A stretch of 64,000 nt of DNA from Macrophomina tecta (GCA_024180945.1 JAKSGN010000035.1:1-64000); one strand, 5' to 3'; counted from the first letter of the stretch, positions 1 through 16,100 are shown. The notes: generated by a model from the sequence alone, not told the origin. Program-made: numbers and translations.

Positions 1-3000
1 AAAATAGCTAGATATAAATTAAAATAGAAGAAGTACTTCTTATTATTAATAATTATTAAAAACAAATTAATTTTAATATAATAATAATTTCTAAATATAA
101 TATTATTCTAGAAATATTATAGCTAAAGACTTATAAGCTATATATTAGCTAGAGAATAGAGACTATTATATTTCTTAATAAATACTATAGATGCTATTTT
201 ATAACGGTAAAAAGAAGCTAATAAAGCTAAAAAAAAATACTAAAGCCTAAGAGCTAGAGTAGAATCTCTAAGCTAAAATAATAAAATAATAATATATTTG
301 TAAATATTAAGACTATTAGCTACTAAGTACTAAAACTTATAATAAAATAAGAAGAAAAGGCCTATATAATTTATATAAAATCTAGTAAGAATATTAAGTA
401 AAAAACTCTTACTTATATAATATAAGGCCTTATAAATAAAAATAAAAATAGCCTAAAGCTAATTAAAGAAGACTACTTCTAGAGGCTTAATAAATAATAT
501 AGCTACTTAGATAAAATAGATACTAATTTCCTTAAGTATAAGAGCTATAATAAAAAAAATATTTTAGTAGCTAAAATTAGCGTAGATCTTAGCGAAATTA
601 TAAGGCCTACTAAGAATAAACTAGTATCTATATTAAAATTAGAGATAGTTCTATAGAAGTTCTAAAATATACTAAGAATATTCTAAGAAAGAGGTAAGAA
701 ATAACTACTAAAATATTAGCTATAGAATTATAAAATATCTCTACTTCTAAAAATATAATTTATTTTTAAGCCTATTTACTTCTTATCTAAGATAGAGGCT
801 AAAATACTATAAAAATATATTAATAAAAATCTAAAATGAGAATATATATAATTCTTATAGTCATTAGTAGAATATTTTATTCTATTTATTCTAAAAAAGA
901 ATAATAAACTCTACCTCTATATTAACTACTAATAACTAAATAATATTATAATTAAAAACTAATATCTATTACTTTATATTAATAAATTATAGAATAAGCT
1001 TTATAATGCTAAGTTCTTTATAAAACTAGATCTTTAAGAAGACTACTATCTAGTTTATATTAAAAAAGATAAAGAATAAAAAATAGTATTCTAAATACGA
1101 TTTAAATATTATAAGTATATAGTAATATCTTTTAGACTTACTAACGTATTAGCTATCTTCTAGAGCTTAGTTAATAATACTTTATATTTATATTTAGATA
1201 TATTCGTCTTAGCTTATCTAGATAATATTCTAATATACTCGAAAACGCTTAAGAAATATACTAAGTATATAAGAAAAGTTCTAAAGATCTTAGATAAATA
1301 AAATCTCTAAGTAGCTCTAAAAAAAAGTAAGTAGTATATATAAAGAATAAAATACCTAGGGTTTATTATTATTCTAGAATATATTAGTATAGATAATAAA
1401 AAACTAGACGTAATAAGAGACTAGTTAATACTATAAACTATTAAAGAAGTATAATTCTTTCTTAGATTTACTAACTTTTATTAGAAGTTTATTATAAACT
1501 ATACTAAAATAGCGGTATTTCTAACTAATATTACTAAAAAAGAATATAGATTTATATAAAAAGAAAGATAATAATAAGTATTTAACTTACTAAAGTAAAT
1601 ATTTATAGAAGTATTAATTCTAGAACTCTATAACCTAGATTTACTAATTACGGTAGAGACTAATACTTTAAACTATACTATAGAAGCTATACTTAGTTAG
1701 TTAAATAAAGAAAATAGACTATATTTTATCGTCTACTATTTAAAGAAAATAATATCTACTAAAAAGAACTATAACGTTTATAATAAAGAACTCTTAGCTA
1801 TAGTTATAGCTTTTAAAGAATAGAGATACTATTTTAAAGACGCTAAGTACTAGATTATAGTTTACTATAACTATAAGAACTTCTTATACTTTACTACTAC
1901 TAAAGAATTAAACCGTTAATAAATTTAGTAGACTAAAGAGCTAGTATTCTATAATATAAAGATTACTTATAAAAAGAAATCTAAGAATATATATATAAAC
2001 GCGCTAAATAGACGAGCTAACTATATTAAAGAAAAGCTAGATTCGTAATCTATAATTCTTAATATATAAAAGAACGAGTCTTTTATACCCGCTAGCTATA
2101 GCTGCTAGATTATAGCTATTTATAGTCTAAAATAAATATAGCTTAAAAAAGAACTAAATAACTTATTTATTTTAATTAAACTATTTACTCTAGCGATATA
2201 CCTTGAAGGTAATAAATAGAAGTAGAAAATTTAAGAAGTTTACGTAAATAATATAATAGCTTAAAAAATTAAAGAACTTAATAATAATTTCTAAGTAACT
2301 AAAAACGTAGATAGTATAATTTTATTTTTAGAATTAGTTTACGTTTTAGTTAAACTATAAGAAGAGCTTATAAAAGATATATATAAAGCCCTAGTATATA
2401 ATTACTAAAAAATAAATAAGATAATAGAGTAAATTATAAGAAACTACTATTTTTTAGAGCTTAGAAGAACTATTTAATAAGTAGTCTTATAATATAATCT
2501 TTATATTAAAAGTAAAGCTACGAGATATATATTCTATAAACTATTTTAGCTACTACTAGTACTAAAGCGCCCTTAGTAATCTATCTTACTAGACTTTATT
2601 ATAAATCTATCTAAGTTAAAAAAACTACTTACTAAGATTAAGTATAACTTAATTCTAATTATTATTAATAGAATAATAAAGTATATATATTATCTACTAT
2701 ATCTTAAGATAGTAAATATAAAAGAACTTACTTATATATTTCTTAGAATAATTCTTAGTAACTATAGATTACTAGAAGAGCTTATATTAAATAAAAATTA
2801 ACTATTTATATTTTAATTCTAGTAGACTCTTATTTACTAGCTTAAAGCTAAATATAAGCTTTTAACTATGATATACTCTTAAATAAATAAATAAATAGAA
2901 TAAATAAATTAGACGCTAGAATAATACCTACGCTACTATCTTAATTATATATAAGATAATTAGGTTAAGCTATTACCGCTCGTATAGTTCGTATATAATA

Positions 3001-3241
3001 GTGCGAAAGTATTAGCTATATAAGAATTTCTATTCTACGCTAACTATAGTTATAAGTCTATAGCTTATAAAGAGTTTATATTAAGTAAATCTCTAGCCTA
3101 AAAAGAAATTCTTAAAGTAGACTAGCTAAAGGCCCTTTATAAATAACTATATTTAGATCTCGAATTTATAGCCCTATAAATAGGTAAATACTATAATAAA
3201 TAGTACTAGAAGATACTAAAACTAAAAAGAAAAATTAAAGT

Positions 3242-3397
3242 TATTAGATTAATTATATATATTTTACTTTCACTAAGTATAGTCTATATAGAAGAGAATA
3301 AAAGGCTACTCTATGACCGTCTTTCTTAAATACTATACTACTTATTCTAATTAATTTATTTATTAATAATTAAGCTATTATACTACTTATTTTAATA
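3242..3397 (+). repeat. 5' LTR of copia element
   Basis: The 156-bp repeat begins TATTAGATTAATT and ends TTTTAATA. These fit TGTTAG...AACA after RIP has changed TpG and CpA to TpA. It matches 8748-8903 along its whole length with only scattered transitions and small slips. Confidence 0.9.
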
Positions 3398-6300
3398 GTT
3401 ATAAGCCTAGATACGTCTTTAGTATCTTTTATATTCTAAGCTATCCTCCCTAGTACTTTATTATGCTATTCCGAGCATTTTATAGTATCTAGATATTTAT
3501 TCTTAGTACTCTTTTACTATACGTATCTTATAATAGAGGACTTTAGTTACTTTCTATAATACGCCTTTTTTATTACCTATAGTGGAGTACTTTACTACTA
3601 TCTTAGAATAATATCTTTTAAGTAATAACTTATTTATTAGCCTTATACCTATTATCTACTTTAGTAATCTACCTATGCCTTCTTTAGTATATAATACGAC
3701 GTAACGTAATACTACGCTATAATATCTTCTAAACCTATTATTGTCTTAAAGATAGTCGATAATTAAGATAAATAGTACTTTATTATCTAATTACGAGCTA
3801 AGAAATATAAGATATTCGAATATATTAATCTATTAAAGCTATTAAAATCTTCTTAACTAGCTAAACTAGCTAAGGTTTAAGAGCTACTAGCCTCTAATCT
3901 AAATTAATAACAAGCCTAGGAGCACTATAAAATATAAATTAGGGTATATAAGAGAAGCCTAGTTAAGTATAAGAAGCTAAAAAAGAAGATTAATAATCTT
4001 TTAATAATTATTAAAGACTTAGTAAGCCTATTACTACTTCTACTTCTAACTAAGCTAAGAGGTAATTCGCACCCCTATTCTTAGCTTATAGCGCTTAAGG
4101 CGCAGCTCTAACTAATAAAGAAAACTTAGAAAGAACTTATTATTAATAAGCTTCGCTAGCTTAAGAAGCCTCTAAGTAATTAGAATATTAATAAATAGCT
4201 TTTATAATAGAAAGAGACTCTATTTAAGGTAAAAAAGCTTAAACTTCTAAAGATTATAGAAAATCGAGGTAAGGTCGCCTTTCTTAAGGCGCTTACCCCT
4301 TTTAATACCTACTAGGCCTCTAACTATAAGATTAAGCTCTAGAATAATAAGCTTACTAAGTCGCTTTATAATTTAATTATCGACTACCGAAACTACTTAC
4401 GCTAAAATATAGCTAAGAATCTAAAGACTACTAAAGTAGCCTTTACTACTTTACTAAGAAATAAGAAGTAGAAAAGAATACTATCTACCTATCTATATAG
4501 TAAAAATTACTTCTACTATAAATATAGATACTATAATCAAGAGGCTAGACTAGTAAATTAGATACTAAACTAGAAGATTTAAGATAAGATAAATAAGTTA
4601 CTAAAAGATTTATAAATTAAAAGAAGAGTTAAACGCTCTATTAAATAATTTAAAAATAGCTAAAACCACGGCTAAGACTAGAAGAAGTAGAATAATGCTT
4701 CTTAAAAAAAAAAAAGCTAAAACTAGATAAAGGGAATAAAAAAATATTATTTTTTCTAGCTATAGTTATCTTATTATTTAATATATAACGTATTTTAAGG
4801 CCTATAACACTTAATCTCTTATAAATCGCCGATACTAGTATAACACACTATATCTATAATAAGTATATAAAGAATTGCTATACTAAAATAAGAGACGTAG
4901 AACTAGATAACTACGTTATATTAAAAAACTCTACTATTAAAATTAAGTTATTTAGTAAGGTACTAGTGTATACTACTAACTATAAGGGCCTACGTATAAT
5001 TAAGCTTATAGACGTAGCCTATATACTCTTATTTATAGCTACTCTCATCTCTATTACTAAGATAAGAGAAAAGAAAATTAAGTTAGATATAAAACGTATA
5101 TATCTCTACTTAGAGAACTTTATTATAGCCTATCTAACCTTCGCTTAAAACTACTTCTTTATAAAATATAAGAAAGTAGATAATCTACTAGCTATAGTAT
5201 TAAATATTACTAATTACTCGTTGCTAGCTATATAATAGTATAAAATCTTTATATACGTAGGCTAAAGAGCTATTTAAGCCTTACTATAAGTAGTATAAGA
5301 AGCTATAATTATCGATTAGTAGCTACCTAATTACTATAATATATATATATGTACTAAGATATAATAGCAGATCTCTTAATCTATATAACTAAAGAAATTA
5401 TTAGAAGAAGTATTCTTTTAAGTCTTATTTAACTTAATATAAATAACACGAGCTAATAATAGCTACTAATAGATTACTTATCTTAAATATACTTCTACTA
5501 AGTTTACTTTTATAGTTACTTACGTAACTAAGAATAAGTATACTTAGTACCTTCTTAATATTATCTAAATAATTAAGATAAGATTTAGTAAATTAGTAGC
5601 CTTTCTTAGATTAAATAGAGAAGTATCGCTTATATAAGCCTTTAAGTAGTAACTTAAATAATACGAAGTTACTTATAAGATATTAGCTCTGTATACCCCT
5701 TAGTAAAATAGTATATTAGAGCGTTTAGGGCACTTAATTATTATTAAAGTAAGATTATTACGAGTTAGTACTAACTTATCTAAGTACCTATAGTCTAAAA
5801 TTATAAAGATAGTAGTCTATATCTATAATAGAACTCTAATAAAGCGCTATAATTAGAAAACACTATTTAAGCGAGTCTATAGTAAGAAGCTAAAAGTAGC
5901 TTACCTATAAGTTTATAGTAGTAAAGCCTACTTATTACTTAAGAATATTTTACGTAGTAATAAGCTAGATAAGTATATTCTTATTAGATACTTAGTTAGA
6001 TATAACTCTACTAATATCTATAGAATCTAGTATTCTCTAAAGAACTAAGTAATACGCTTAAAAGACATTATTTTTAATAAATCTAATAAGTTCTCTCTAG
6101 AGAATCTAGAAAAGATACTCGCTTTATAATAGTAAAAGTAAAATTAAGAGTAAGAGATAGTTATTTCTTATATTACGCTTTATAAGAAGTATATTATTCC
6201 CTTAAATTAAAATTCTAAGGCCTTCTTTAACCTTAGTAATAAGCTATTACTAGCTCTAATTTAATTAACTTAAGAAACTCTAGAGACTTAAAATAGCTAC

Positions 6301-8747
6301 TTAGGCCCCTAAATATAAGAAGTATAACTAGATTATCTACTAAGCTCTTTAGAATTAACTAGTAAAGGCCTCGCACGCGAATAATATATAGAAAGTAGCC
6401 TATAAGTAGGCTTAATTTAAGATAAATAAATACTAGCTCCTTTAGATTACGTATTACTAGATTAATCTACTCTAGTTTAATAATAAGCCTCTTAAGGCTT
6501 AGGGGGTAAAGATTAATAGAATTAATAATTACGAGGACTCGGCTAGCTTATACTAGTCTAATATAAGAATCTACCTAATCTAGGCGCTACTAGAGAAAAC
6601 CATACCCTAAAAGAACGTAATATTATAGTAGATATTAATCTAAACCTAATTATCTATAGATTAAGGACTCGTAACTTACGTAAAGATACGTATATTACAT
6701 TAATTTATAATAATATATTTAGTTACTAAATGCTATTTACGTCTTTTCTTATATCTTTTTAGAAACCTACTCTAATAAAAGTATAAGTATTACTTATAGG
6801 CCTACTACGTATTTACCGAGATTAACTACTACCTAAACCTCATTTCTATAAGGATATTTTTAACTACCTAATAAAAACCTACCTACTAGAGGTAATCTAA
6901 ATAGAACTCTAGAAACTTTAGAATAAGGGAATATAGGAGATAGTAGTACTTAGTAAAGTAAAAAGCCTTAATAAGAACGTAATTCTACTTACCTAGATAT
7001 TTAAGTATAAGCTTAATAAACATGACTAGCTTACTAAGGTTAAGATACGTATCTATATAAGAGAAGATCTTTAAGCTACTTAGTAGAATACTTATATAGC
7101 TATTCTTATCTTTCGAATTTTTTAGGCCTTAATTACTATTATCTACACCTTCGACTTAGAAATACGCTAGTACGACGTTATAAACATATTTTCTTATATT
7201 CTACTTAAGGAAAAGATATACTATCGACCCCTAGAAGGACTAAAGCTTAAATAAGGCTAAATTCTTTATTTACTTTAAGCGCTTTATAGTCTTAAAAAGT
7301 TACTAGCTCTCTAGTAAAAATACTTCTATAAATTCTTAAAAGAGTTTAGTTTAACTTAAATACCTAATACGCCTTACTTATACTTAAACGATCGCCTATT
7401 CGTCTTCTTCTTTATAGATAACGTTATTATAGTATACTATAAGCGAGATAAGCCTTTTATAAATACTTTCTAAGAAGACCTACTTAAACGCTATAAGATA
7501 AGAATACTAGAAGAAGTATAATAGTTTCTAGCCTTACGTATTATAAAAAACTAAGAGTAGAAGCTCTTATAGCTCTTTTAAAAATTATATATCTCTAGCC
7601 TTATCGCTCGCTATAGTATTAGTAAAAACTACTTTCTATTAACGCCTCTTTCTTTAGATAAAGTGCTTTAAGCGAATTAAGGTATATACGTAAGCGTATA
7701 AGATATTTATCTCTATTAAAGTAGAATTAGCTTAGTATAATTTACGGCTACTAGTATAAGAGTAGATATTACGTACGTCTATTTCGTACTATTATCTTAT
7801 CTTACTAATTTATCTTTTTACTATCTTAAGCTCTTCTAAAGGCTCCTTAGCTATTTAGTAGAAACTAAGAAGCTCGCCTTATTCTTTTAAAATAACTATA
7901 AGAATAAAAATAATATCTTTACTATTAGTAGTAATATAGTATTTACTAATAATCCGGATATGCGCCATAGCTACTAAGGCTCGATTATTACTATATTCGA
8001 AGTAGCTATTAATTAAAAGGCTATTAAGTAGCCTACGGTTATAATTTTAACTATTAAAGCTAAGCTTCTTACCTTATTAAAAGCCGCTAAGTAATACTTC
8101 TAGTAAAAACGTCTTTTTAGAGAAATATAATTCGATCTAGGCTACTAAATTAAAATATAGTGCGATAATATGCAAACGCTTTAGCTTATATAAAAAAGTA
8201 TTAAGAAGCTTAATACTAAGCTACGTTATATAGATATATACTACTATTAGCTACGCTAGAAAACCTAAGTAGGTAACGTTTATCTTTAATAGATGTCTAT
8301 AGTAGTAATATTAGTAAATAATCTTACTAAAGCCCTACCTCGCTAGAAGTATACTTATTTTATTACGGCTATTAGACTTTTCTTACTCTATAATTAGTAT
8401 TTATTTATTTTATATTATTTTATAAAAATAAGGTGCAACCCTTATAGCTTACTTAAGCTAATAAAGAACTTATACCTAAGTAGATATAAGTCTCTCTAAT
8501 CTTTATTTTAGATACTTATAATTACTATTTTAACTTTATCTATATATTTTCTATACTATATACTAGTAGTACTACTTATATATAGTATAGAGAATGCGTT
8601 TTATTATTTCTTTTAATTTTAGAAATTAATTAGCCTACTTTAAGTAAGTTTACGAGTTTAATACTTATCTAGTTATCTATATTTCTTTTTACTCTTCTTA
8701 TCTTTTTTATTACCTACTCCCTAAATAGATAGTACGTAAAGGGGGTA

Positions 8748-8903
8748 TATTAGATTAATTACGTATATTTTACTTTCGCTAAGTATAGCCTATATAAGAG
8801 AAAATAAAAGGCTACTCTATGGCTATTCTTTTTAAATACTATACTACTTATTCTAATTAATTCGTTTATTAATAATTAAGCCATTATATTACTTATTTTA
8901 ATA
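8748..8903 (+). repeat. 3' LTR of copia element
   Basis: Same 156-bp length as the 5' LTR and nearly the same sequence, but it keeps a few more CpG dinucleotides (ACGTAT, TTCGCT). The polypurine tract lies directly upstream and the AAAGT target duplication directly downstream. Confidence 0.9.
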
Positions 8904-9406
8904 AAAGTTTATCTTCTTAAAAAAATATTAAGATAAAATAGCTAAATAATAAATTAGACTTTAAGAAAATTAAACTATTTAAAATTAAAAAATAAATTAA
9001 AAAGATTAATTTCTATCTTAGATTATTTAATACTATATAAATATATTCTATATTCTATGTCTTACTTCTTAAACTAATACTAGAAAATACTACGCTATTA
9101 CACTAAACGAAAGAAATACTATCGAAAAATCTAAATACTAATAAAAATATAGACTAGAACGTAGAATAAGTTCTAAATAGCGGCTATATTAATAGTTAGT
9201 TCTAATATCTTCTTAAATAGAAGAGAGACTAGAATAATACTTAAAAACTACTAAAACTCTATAACTACTAAGAACTTATTAATAAGTTCTATTATTAAAA
9301 TCTAAATTAACTAAAGCTACTAACTCGTTATATATAAAGAACCTAAAATTAAAATTAGAAAATAAAGATAATCGTATCTAATTAACTAAATTAGAGCCCT
9401 CTAGAG

Positions 9407-10137
9407 TATTATAAACTCTACGGGCGATAGTCCCGTATGGGTAAATATTTTTTAAGAAATAGAAATCCTTATAAGAAGAAATCCTATAAAGAAATACTAA
9501 CTATCGAAAATTAACGCTTAAGAAGCTTAGTTAGAATATAAGTAATACTATTAGATCTTATAGAAGAATAACTTTCTTAAAAAAATAAGGCCCGTATAAG
9601 AAAGACTAGATAAGAATATAAAAGACTATAGCCTATAGAAATAATACTTCCTTAGTAAGGGCCGCAGGTAAAATCTAAGAAATTAATAAAGAAGCGCGTT
9701 ACGCGATAGTAAATAAGATAAATATTACTATCGTTTATAGAAAGAAGTTAGAAGTCGGATTCTAGAAAGTAAGCGTTAGCGCCTAGGTTATATAGGCCCT
9801 ATAAGAACTTACTAGAATTAACTTAATCTAAGAATACTAATCTAATACTATTAATCTAGCTACTTTAATCTAGCTATACTAATCTAGATTATTATAGCTT
9901 TTCTATAGTATATAGAATATACTTATTAGGTAGTACTTTAATCTTTATAGTTAATTTAAAGTTCTAATATAACTTTATTAGAGGTAATAAGCCTAACGCG
10001 TACCGCGTACTAATATATTATATAATTTTTACTATTATTTTAATTCTTTACCCTTCTCTTATTCTTTAAGGTAAACCCTTTAGCTATCTAACCCTACTAG
10101 GCGATTTTAAAGCCTAGTAGAAGAGGCCGCTATTATA
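9407..10137 (+). repeat. 5' LTR of gypsy copy 2 (LTR subfamily A)
   Basis: Starts TATTAT and ends TATTATA, RIP forms of TGTTAC...GTTACA. It shares its body with 16921-17651 and, inverted, with the solo LTR at 28641-29370. It retains faded traces of the short CCC-GGG palindromes that are clear in that solo copy. Confidence 0.88.
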
Positions 10138-13100
10138 CTTTAACTACTATTCTTATAAGAAAAGGTAGTTCTAAGAAGAGAAATACTTAATAATAAGATA
10201 GTATTATCTAATACTTAATACTAACTAAGTAATATAATAAATAATATTAATATAAATAATAATAGTTTCTTATAGCTAACTATAGCCGACCTCTTTTAGG
10301 TTATTTAAAATATATAAGGCTAGATCGGCGAATTATATAGATAACTCTAGGAGTAGACTAATAAAAATACCTAGCTCTATTAATAAATAGGTGAACTTCG
10401 TAACTAAGCTATTTTAATAATTTCTACTCTAGTACCCATTTATACTCTAGTATTAATAATAACTTAACCGCCTAATAGAAGTACGAAGACGGCTAAGCTA
10501 AATCTATTCTATAGTAACTAAAAGAAGCTCTAGATTTTTCTCTTATAACTTAATCTATACTTCTTCTTTAACTCTAGAGACTTTTCTACTAATAATAAAA
10601 AGGTAATATTCGTAGCTACCTACCTCCGCGATATTATAGTATAGTAGTTCGAGCCCTACCTTAGAGACCGAATAGAGAAAGAACTAGAAGTATATAAAAA
10701 GAATATAAAGAAAGTCTTTAGTAGCTATAAGTACTTTATAACTTAAATTAAGTAAAGCTTTAGAGATCTTAACGAGGTTAATAAGGCCCGATAAGCCGTT
10801 ATAAATATCTACTAGAAGACCTTAGTAGCGGACTATACTATAAAATTCTAAAAGACCGTAGCGTATTTAGATAACTAGTTTAACTGCACCCTTATAGACT
10901 ACTACTACCGAGGACTTAAGAAAAGAATTAAAGACTAACTTATAATATAAGATAATTCTAAGATTCTAGATAAGCTTATTAAGCTAGCTATTAAATACGA
11001 TAACCGCCTCTTCGAGCGCTAATCTAAAAAGTATAAGATAAACTATAAAGCTAATACTTTGTACCTAGTATACCCTAGATATACTTAGAAAGAAGAAGAT
11101 ACTATAAAGCTAGATAATATTAACTGCTAAAACGACCTATTTAAAAAAAATACCTATGCTAAAAAAAAGAATAACGGCTATAAGAAAAAATAACGTAAAG
11201 AATAGACCTTAAAATAAAAATAAAGATTTAAAAAAAAACTATACGTCTACTATAATAAGACTTAGAAAAAGATATACTACTATTTTAAGAAAAATAAATA
11301 AGTCTTAGCTATAATATAAGAACTAAAAAGCTAAGAAGTCTCTATAATTACTAAATAAGAAAACTCCTTTGCTAAATTTAATAAGTAATATAAAGAAAGC
11401 TAGAGCCCTAAGTATTAAAGACTTAGCTAGATAGCCTACTATAATAATAACTATGCTACTTACTAGAATAATAAGAACGCTATAGGCTAGTATTCTAAAG
11501 AGCTATAATACGTTAATACGACTTTAAGAATAGAGAAAGAGCTTATTAAAATCTTTTCTAACGATGAGGACCTAGTCGATAGTAATATAAAAGAACTATA
11601 TAATAGTACTCTAGAGTTAAGCACGACCGATAACGAGTAGTAGTAGGACGAAGCTACGCTTATAAGAATAACTAAGTATCTAGCTTAATATAGAGAGATA
11701 CGTCGCATTCTTAATAGCCTAGAGCCTATAGTTACCTAGATTCTAGGCCCTATAATTAACCTCAGAATGTAGTAATATAAGATATAGTAAGAAAAGATAT
11801 ACGTATACGTATAGTAAGATAATACCTAGAACCCCTAGAAAGAATTACTACTCGAGATAGCCGACGAACTCGTATTCTAGCTAGAGAATAAGGTACGAGA
11901 AGTACGATAATACTAAGATCTATAGTATTTTTATAATATAGCCTATACCCTCTATTAGTATGGTATAGCGACTAGGGATAGAAGTACCTTATAATAAATA
12001 CTCTACGAAAAATATAATATACCTACCTTCTAGTATTAGATTTAAAATGGGTGGATCTACTAAAGGCGACTAATTAAATACGGTAAATAGACGTAATAGA
12101 AAGATACCCTAATTCTAGTTAATAAATAGAACGAATATATTCGTTATAAAATAATAGAATAATCTATATTAAAAAACTAGACGGCTTTCTTAGATAGAGA
12201 TTTTAGGAGGGGCCGTTAGATAGGTTTCTTAACTAGGTTATATATATAACGAATAGAATTATACCTACTAAATTAAACCTATATTAACTTTTATATATTC
12301 TAGTTATATTCTGCAGGAAAAAGATAACAGCTATAATTAATAGTAGCGTATAAGGCATATTCGTCGACTCTAAGTTTATTATTAAGAACTAACTACCTTA
12401 GTAAGCTAAGAATTACTTTTATTAGTTAAGTATAGTAGACGGTTCTCTAGCGGAATACGAAAATAGCTAGATATAAATTAAGATAGAAAAAATACCCCTT
12501 ACTATTAGTAATTACTAAGAATGAATTAACCTCGATGTAATAATAATTCCCGGATACGATATTATTCTAGAAATATCGTAGCTAAAGACTTACGAGCTAT
12601 ATATTAGCTAGAGAATAAAAACTATTACGTTTTCTAATAAATACTATAGACGCTATCTCGTAACGGTAAGAAGAAGCTAATAGAGCTAGAAGAAAGCGCT
12701 AGAGCCTAAGAGCTAGAGTAAAATCTTTAAGCTAAGACGACGGGATAATAACGTACTTATAGATATTAAGACTATTAGCTACTAAGCACTAAAACTTATA
12801 ATAAGATAAGGAGAAAAGGCCTATATAATCTATATAAAACTTAGTAAGAATACCGAGTAGAAAACTCTTACTCGTATAATATAGAACTTTACGAATAAGA
12901 ATAAGAATAGTCTAAAGCTAGTTAAAGAAGACTATCCCTAGAGGCTTAATAAATAGTATAGCTACCCGAATAAAGTAGATACTAGCCCCCTCAGGTATAA
13001 GAGCTATAATAATAAAGATATTTTAGTAGCCGAGGTTAGTATAGACCTTAGTAAAATTATAAGGCCTACTATAAATAAACTAGTATCTATACCGGAATTA

Positions 13101-16100
13101 GAGATAGTCCTATAAAAATTCTAGAATATACTAAGAATATTCTAAAAAAGAGGTAAAGAATAACTACTAGAGTATTAGCTATAGAATTATAAGATATTCT
13201 TACTCCCGGGAATATAGCCTGCTTTTAAGCCTATTTACTCCTTATCTAAGATAGAGGCTAAAGTATTACGGAAATATATCGATAAAAATCTAGAACGAGG
13301 ATATATATGACCCTTATAGTTATTAGTAGAATACTCTATTCTATTCGTTTTTAAGAAGAATAGTAAGCTCCGCCTTTATATTAACTATTAATAGCTAAAT
13401 AATATTATAGTTAAGAACTAATACCTACTATCTCGTATTAATAAATTATAGAATAAGCTTCGTAACGTTAAATTCTTTACGAAACTAGATCTTTAAGAAG
13501 GCTACTACCTAGTCTATATTAAGAAAGATAAAGAATAGAAAACGGCGTTCTAAACGCGATTTAGATATTACGAGTATACAGTAATATCTTTTAGGCTTAC
13601 TAACATATCGGCTACCTTCTAGAGCTTAGTTAACGATACTCTACGTTCGTATTTAGATATATTCGCCTTAGCTTACCTAGACGATATTCTAATATACTCG
13701 GAGACGCTCGAGAAATATACTAAGTACGTAAGAAAAGTTCTAAAGGCCTTAAATAAGCGAAACCTCTAAGTAGTCCTAGAGAAGAGCGAATAGTATATAT
13801 AAAGAATAGAATACCTAGGATTTATTATTATTCTAGAATATATTAGTATAGACGATAAGAAACTAGATGTAATTAGAGACTAGCCTATATTATAAACTAT
13901 TAAAGAAGTATAATTCTTTCTTAGATTTACTAACTTCTATCGAAAGTTTATTATAAACTACGCTAAAATAGCGGTACCTCTAACGGATATTACTAAAAAG
14001 GAATATAAGTTTATATAAAAAGAAAGATAATAACGAGCGTTTAACTTACTAAAGCGGATATTTATAAAAGTACCGGTTTTAGAGCTCTATAACCTAGATC
14101 TATTAATTATGATAGAAACCGACGCTTTAGACTACGCTATAGAAGCCGTACTTAGTTAGCTAGATAAAGAAGATAAACTATACTCTATCGCCTACTACTT
14201 AAGAAAAATAATACCTACTAAGAAGAACTATAACATCTACGATAAAGAACTCTTAGCTATAGTTATAGCTTTTAAAGAATAAAGATACTACCTTAAAGAC
14301 GCTAAATACTAGATTATAGTCTACTACGACTATAAGAATCTTTTGTACTTTACTACTACTAAGAAATTAAACCGTTAATAGGTTCGATAGGCTAAAGAGC
14401 TAGTATCTTATAATATAAAGATTACCTATAGAAAGAAATCTAAGAATGCTCGCATAGATACGCTAAGTAGATGAGCCGACTATATTAAAGAAAAGCTAGG
14501 TCTATAACCTATAATACTTAATACGTAGAAGAATAGGTCTTTTATATCTACTAGCTATAGCCGCTAGATTATAGCTATTTATAGCCTAGAATAAATGTAG
14601 CTTAAAGAAGAACTAGACGACTCGCTTACTCTAATTAGACTATTTACCCTAGCGATATACCTTAAAGGCAATAAATAGAAGTAAAAAATCTAAGAAGCCT
14701 ACGTAAATAACGTAACGGCTTAAGAAATTAGAGAACTTAATAACGACCCCTAAGTAACTAGAAACATAGATAGTATAATTCTATTTTTAGAATTAGTCTA
14801 TATTCCGGTTAAACTACGGGAAGAGCTTATAAAAGATATATACGAAGCCCTAGTATATAATTATTAAGAAATAGATAAGACGATAGAGCGAATTATAAGA
14901 AGCTATTATTTTCTAGAGCTAAAAAAAATCGTTTAACGGGTAGTCTCGTAATATAACCTTTATATTAGAAGTAAGGCCGTAAGATATATATTCTATAGAC
15001 TACTTTAGCTGCTACTAGTATCGAAGCGCCCTTAGTAATCTATCTCGCTAGACTTTATTATAGACCTATCTAAGTTAGAAGAACTACTTACTAAAATTAA
15101 GTATAACTTAATCCTAGTTATCATTAATAGAATAATAAAGTACATATACTATCTACTATACCTTAAAACGGTAAATACGGAAGAACTCGCCTATATATTC
15201 TTTAAAATAATTCTCGGTAACTACGGGTTACTAAAAGAGCTCGTATTAGATAGAGATTAGCTATTTATATCTTAATTCTAGTAGACTCTTACCCGCTAGC
15301 TTAAAGCTAAGTATAAGCTCTTAACTACAATATATCCTTAAATAGATAAATAGATAGAATAAATAAATTAGACGCTAGAATAGTACCTACACTACTATCT
15401 TAATTACGTATAAGATAATTAGGTCGAGCTATTACCGCTTATATAGTTCGCGTATAATAGCTTAAAAGCATTAGCTATATAAGAATCCCCGTTCTACGCT
15501 AATTATAGTTACGAGCCTATAGCTTATAAAGAGTCTATACTAAGCAAATTCTTAGCCTAAAAAGAAATTCTTAAAGTAGACTAGCTAAAGGTACTTTATG
15601 AATAACTATACCTAGACCTCGAATTTATAGCCCTATAAATAGGTAAATACTATAATAGACGGTATTAGAAGGCACTAAAGCTAAAAAGAAAGAATAAAGT
15701 TTATCTTCTTAGAAAAAATATTAAGATAAAATAGCCGAATAATAAATTAGACTTTAAGAAAATTAAACTATTCGAAATTAAAAAATAGATTAAAAAAGTT
15801 AATTTCCGCCTTAGATTATCTAATACTATATAAATATATTCTTTATTTTATATTTTACTTCTTGAACTAGTACTAAAAAATGCTACGCTATTACGCTAAA
15901 TAAAAGAAATGCTACCGAAAAATCTAGATACCGATAAAAGTATAGACTAGAATGTAGAATAAATCCTAGATAGCGGTTATATTAATAGTTAATTCTAATA
16001 TCTTCTTAAATAGAAAGGAGACTAGAATAATACTTAGAAACTACTAGAACTCTACGACTATTAAGAACTTATTAATAAGTTTTATTACTAAAACCTAGAT

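Larger units (their letters stand above)
3242..8903 (+). mobile_element. Complete but RIP-mutated Ty1/copia retrotransposon nested in gypsy copy 1
   Basis: The element is 5.66 kb with two 156-bp LTRs (3242-3397 and 8748-8903) and a perfect 5-bp target duplication AAAGT (3237-3241 and 8904-8908). The same site is uninterrupted in gypsy copy 2 near 15693. A purine tract (AAAGGGGG, about 8738-8745) precedes the 3' LTR. Read through its stops, the order is copia-type: protease/pre-integrase (about 4830-5148), integrase C-terminus (about 5710-6130), reverse transcriptase with a degraded YVDD (about 7402-7440), then RNase H (about 8000-8345) ending in LTKALPR. One stretch, 4966-5148, is still open for 60 codons. 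It is a remnant, not a gene. Confidence 0.92.

Noticed and set aside
4966..5148. 60-codon open frame as an independent small gene
   Set aside because: It aligns in position and character with the protease/pre-integrase part of the copia element and is only a stretch that escaped stops.
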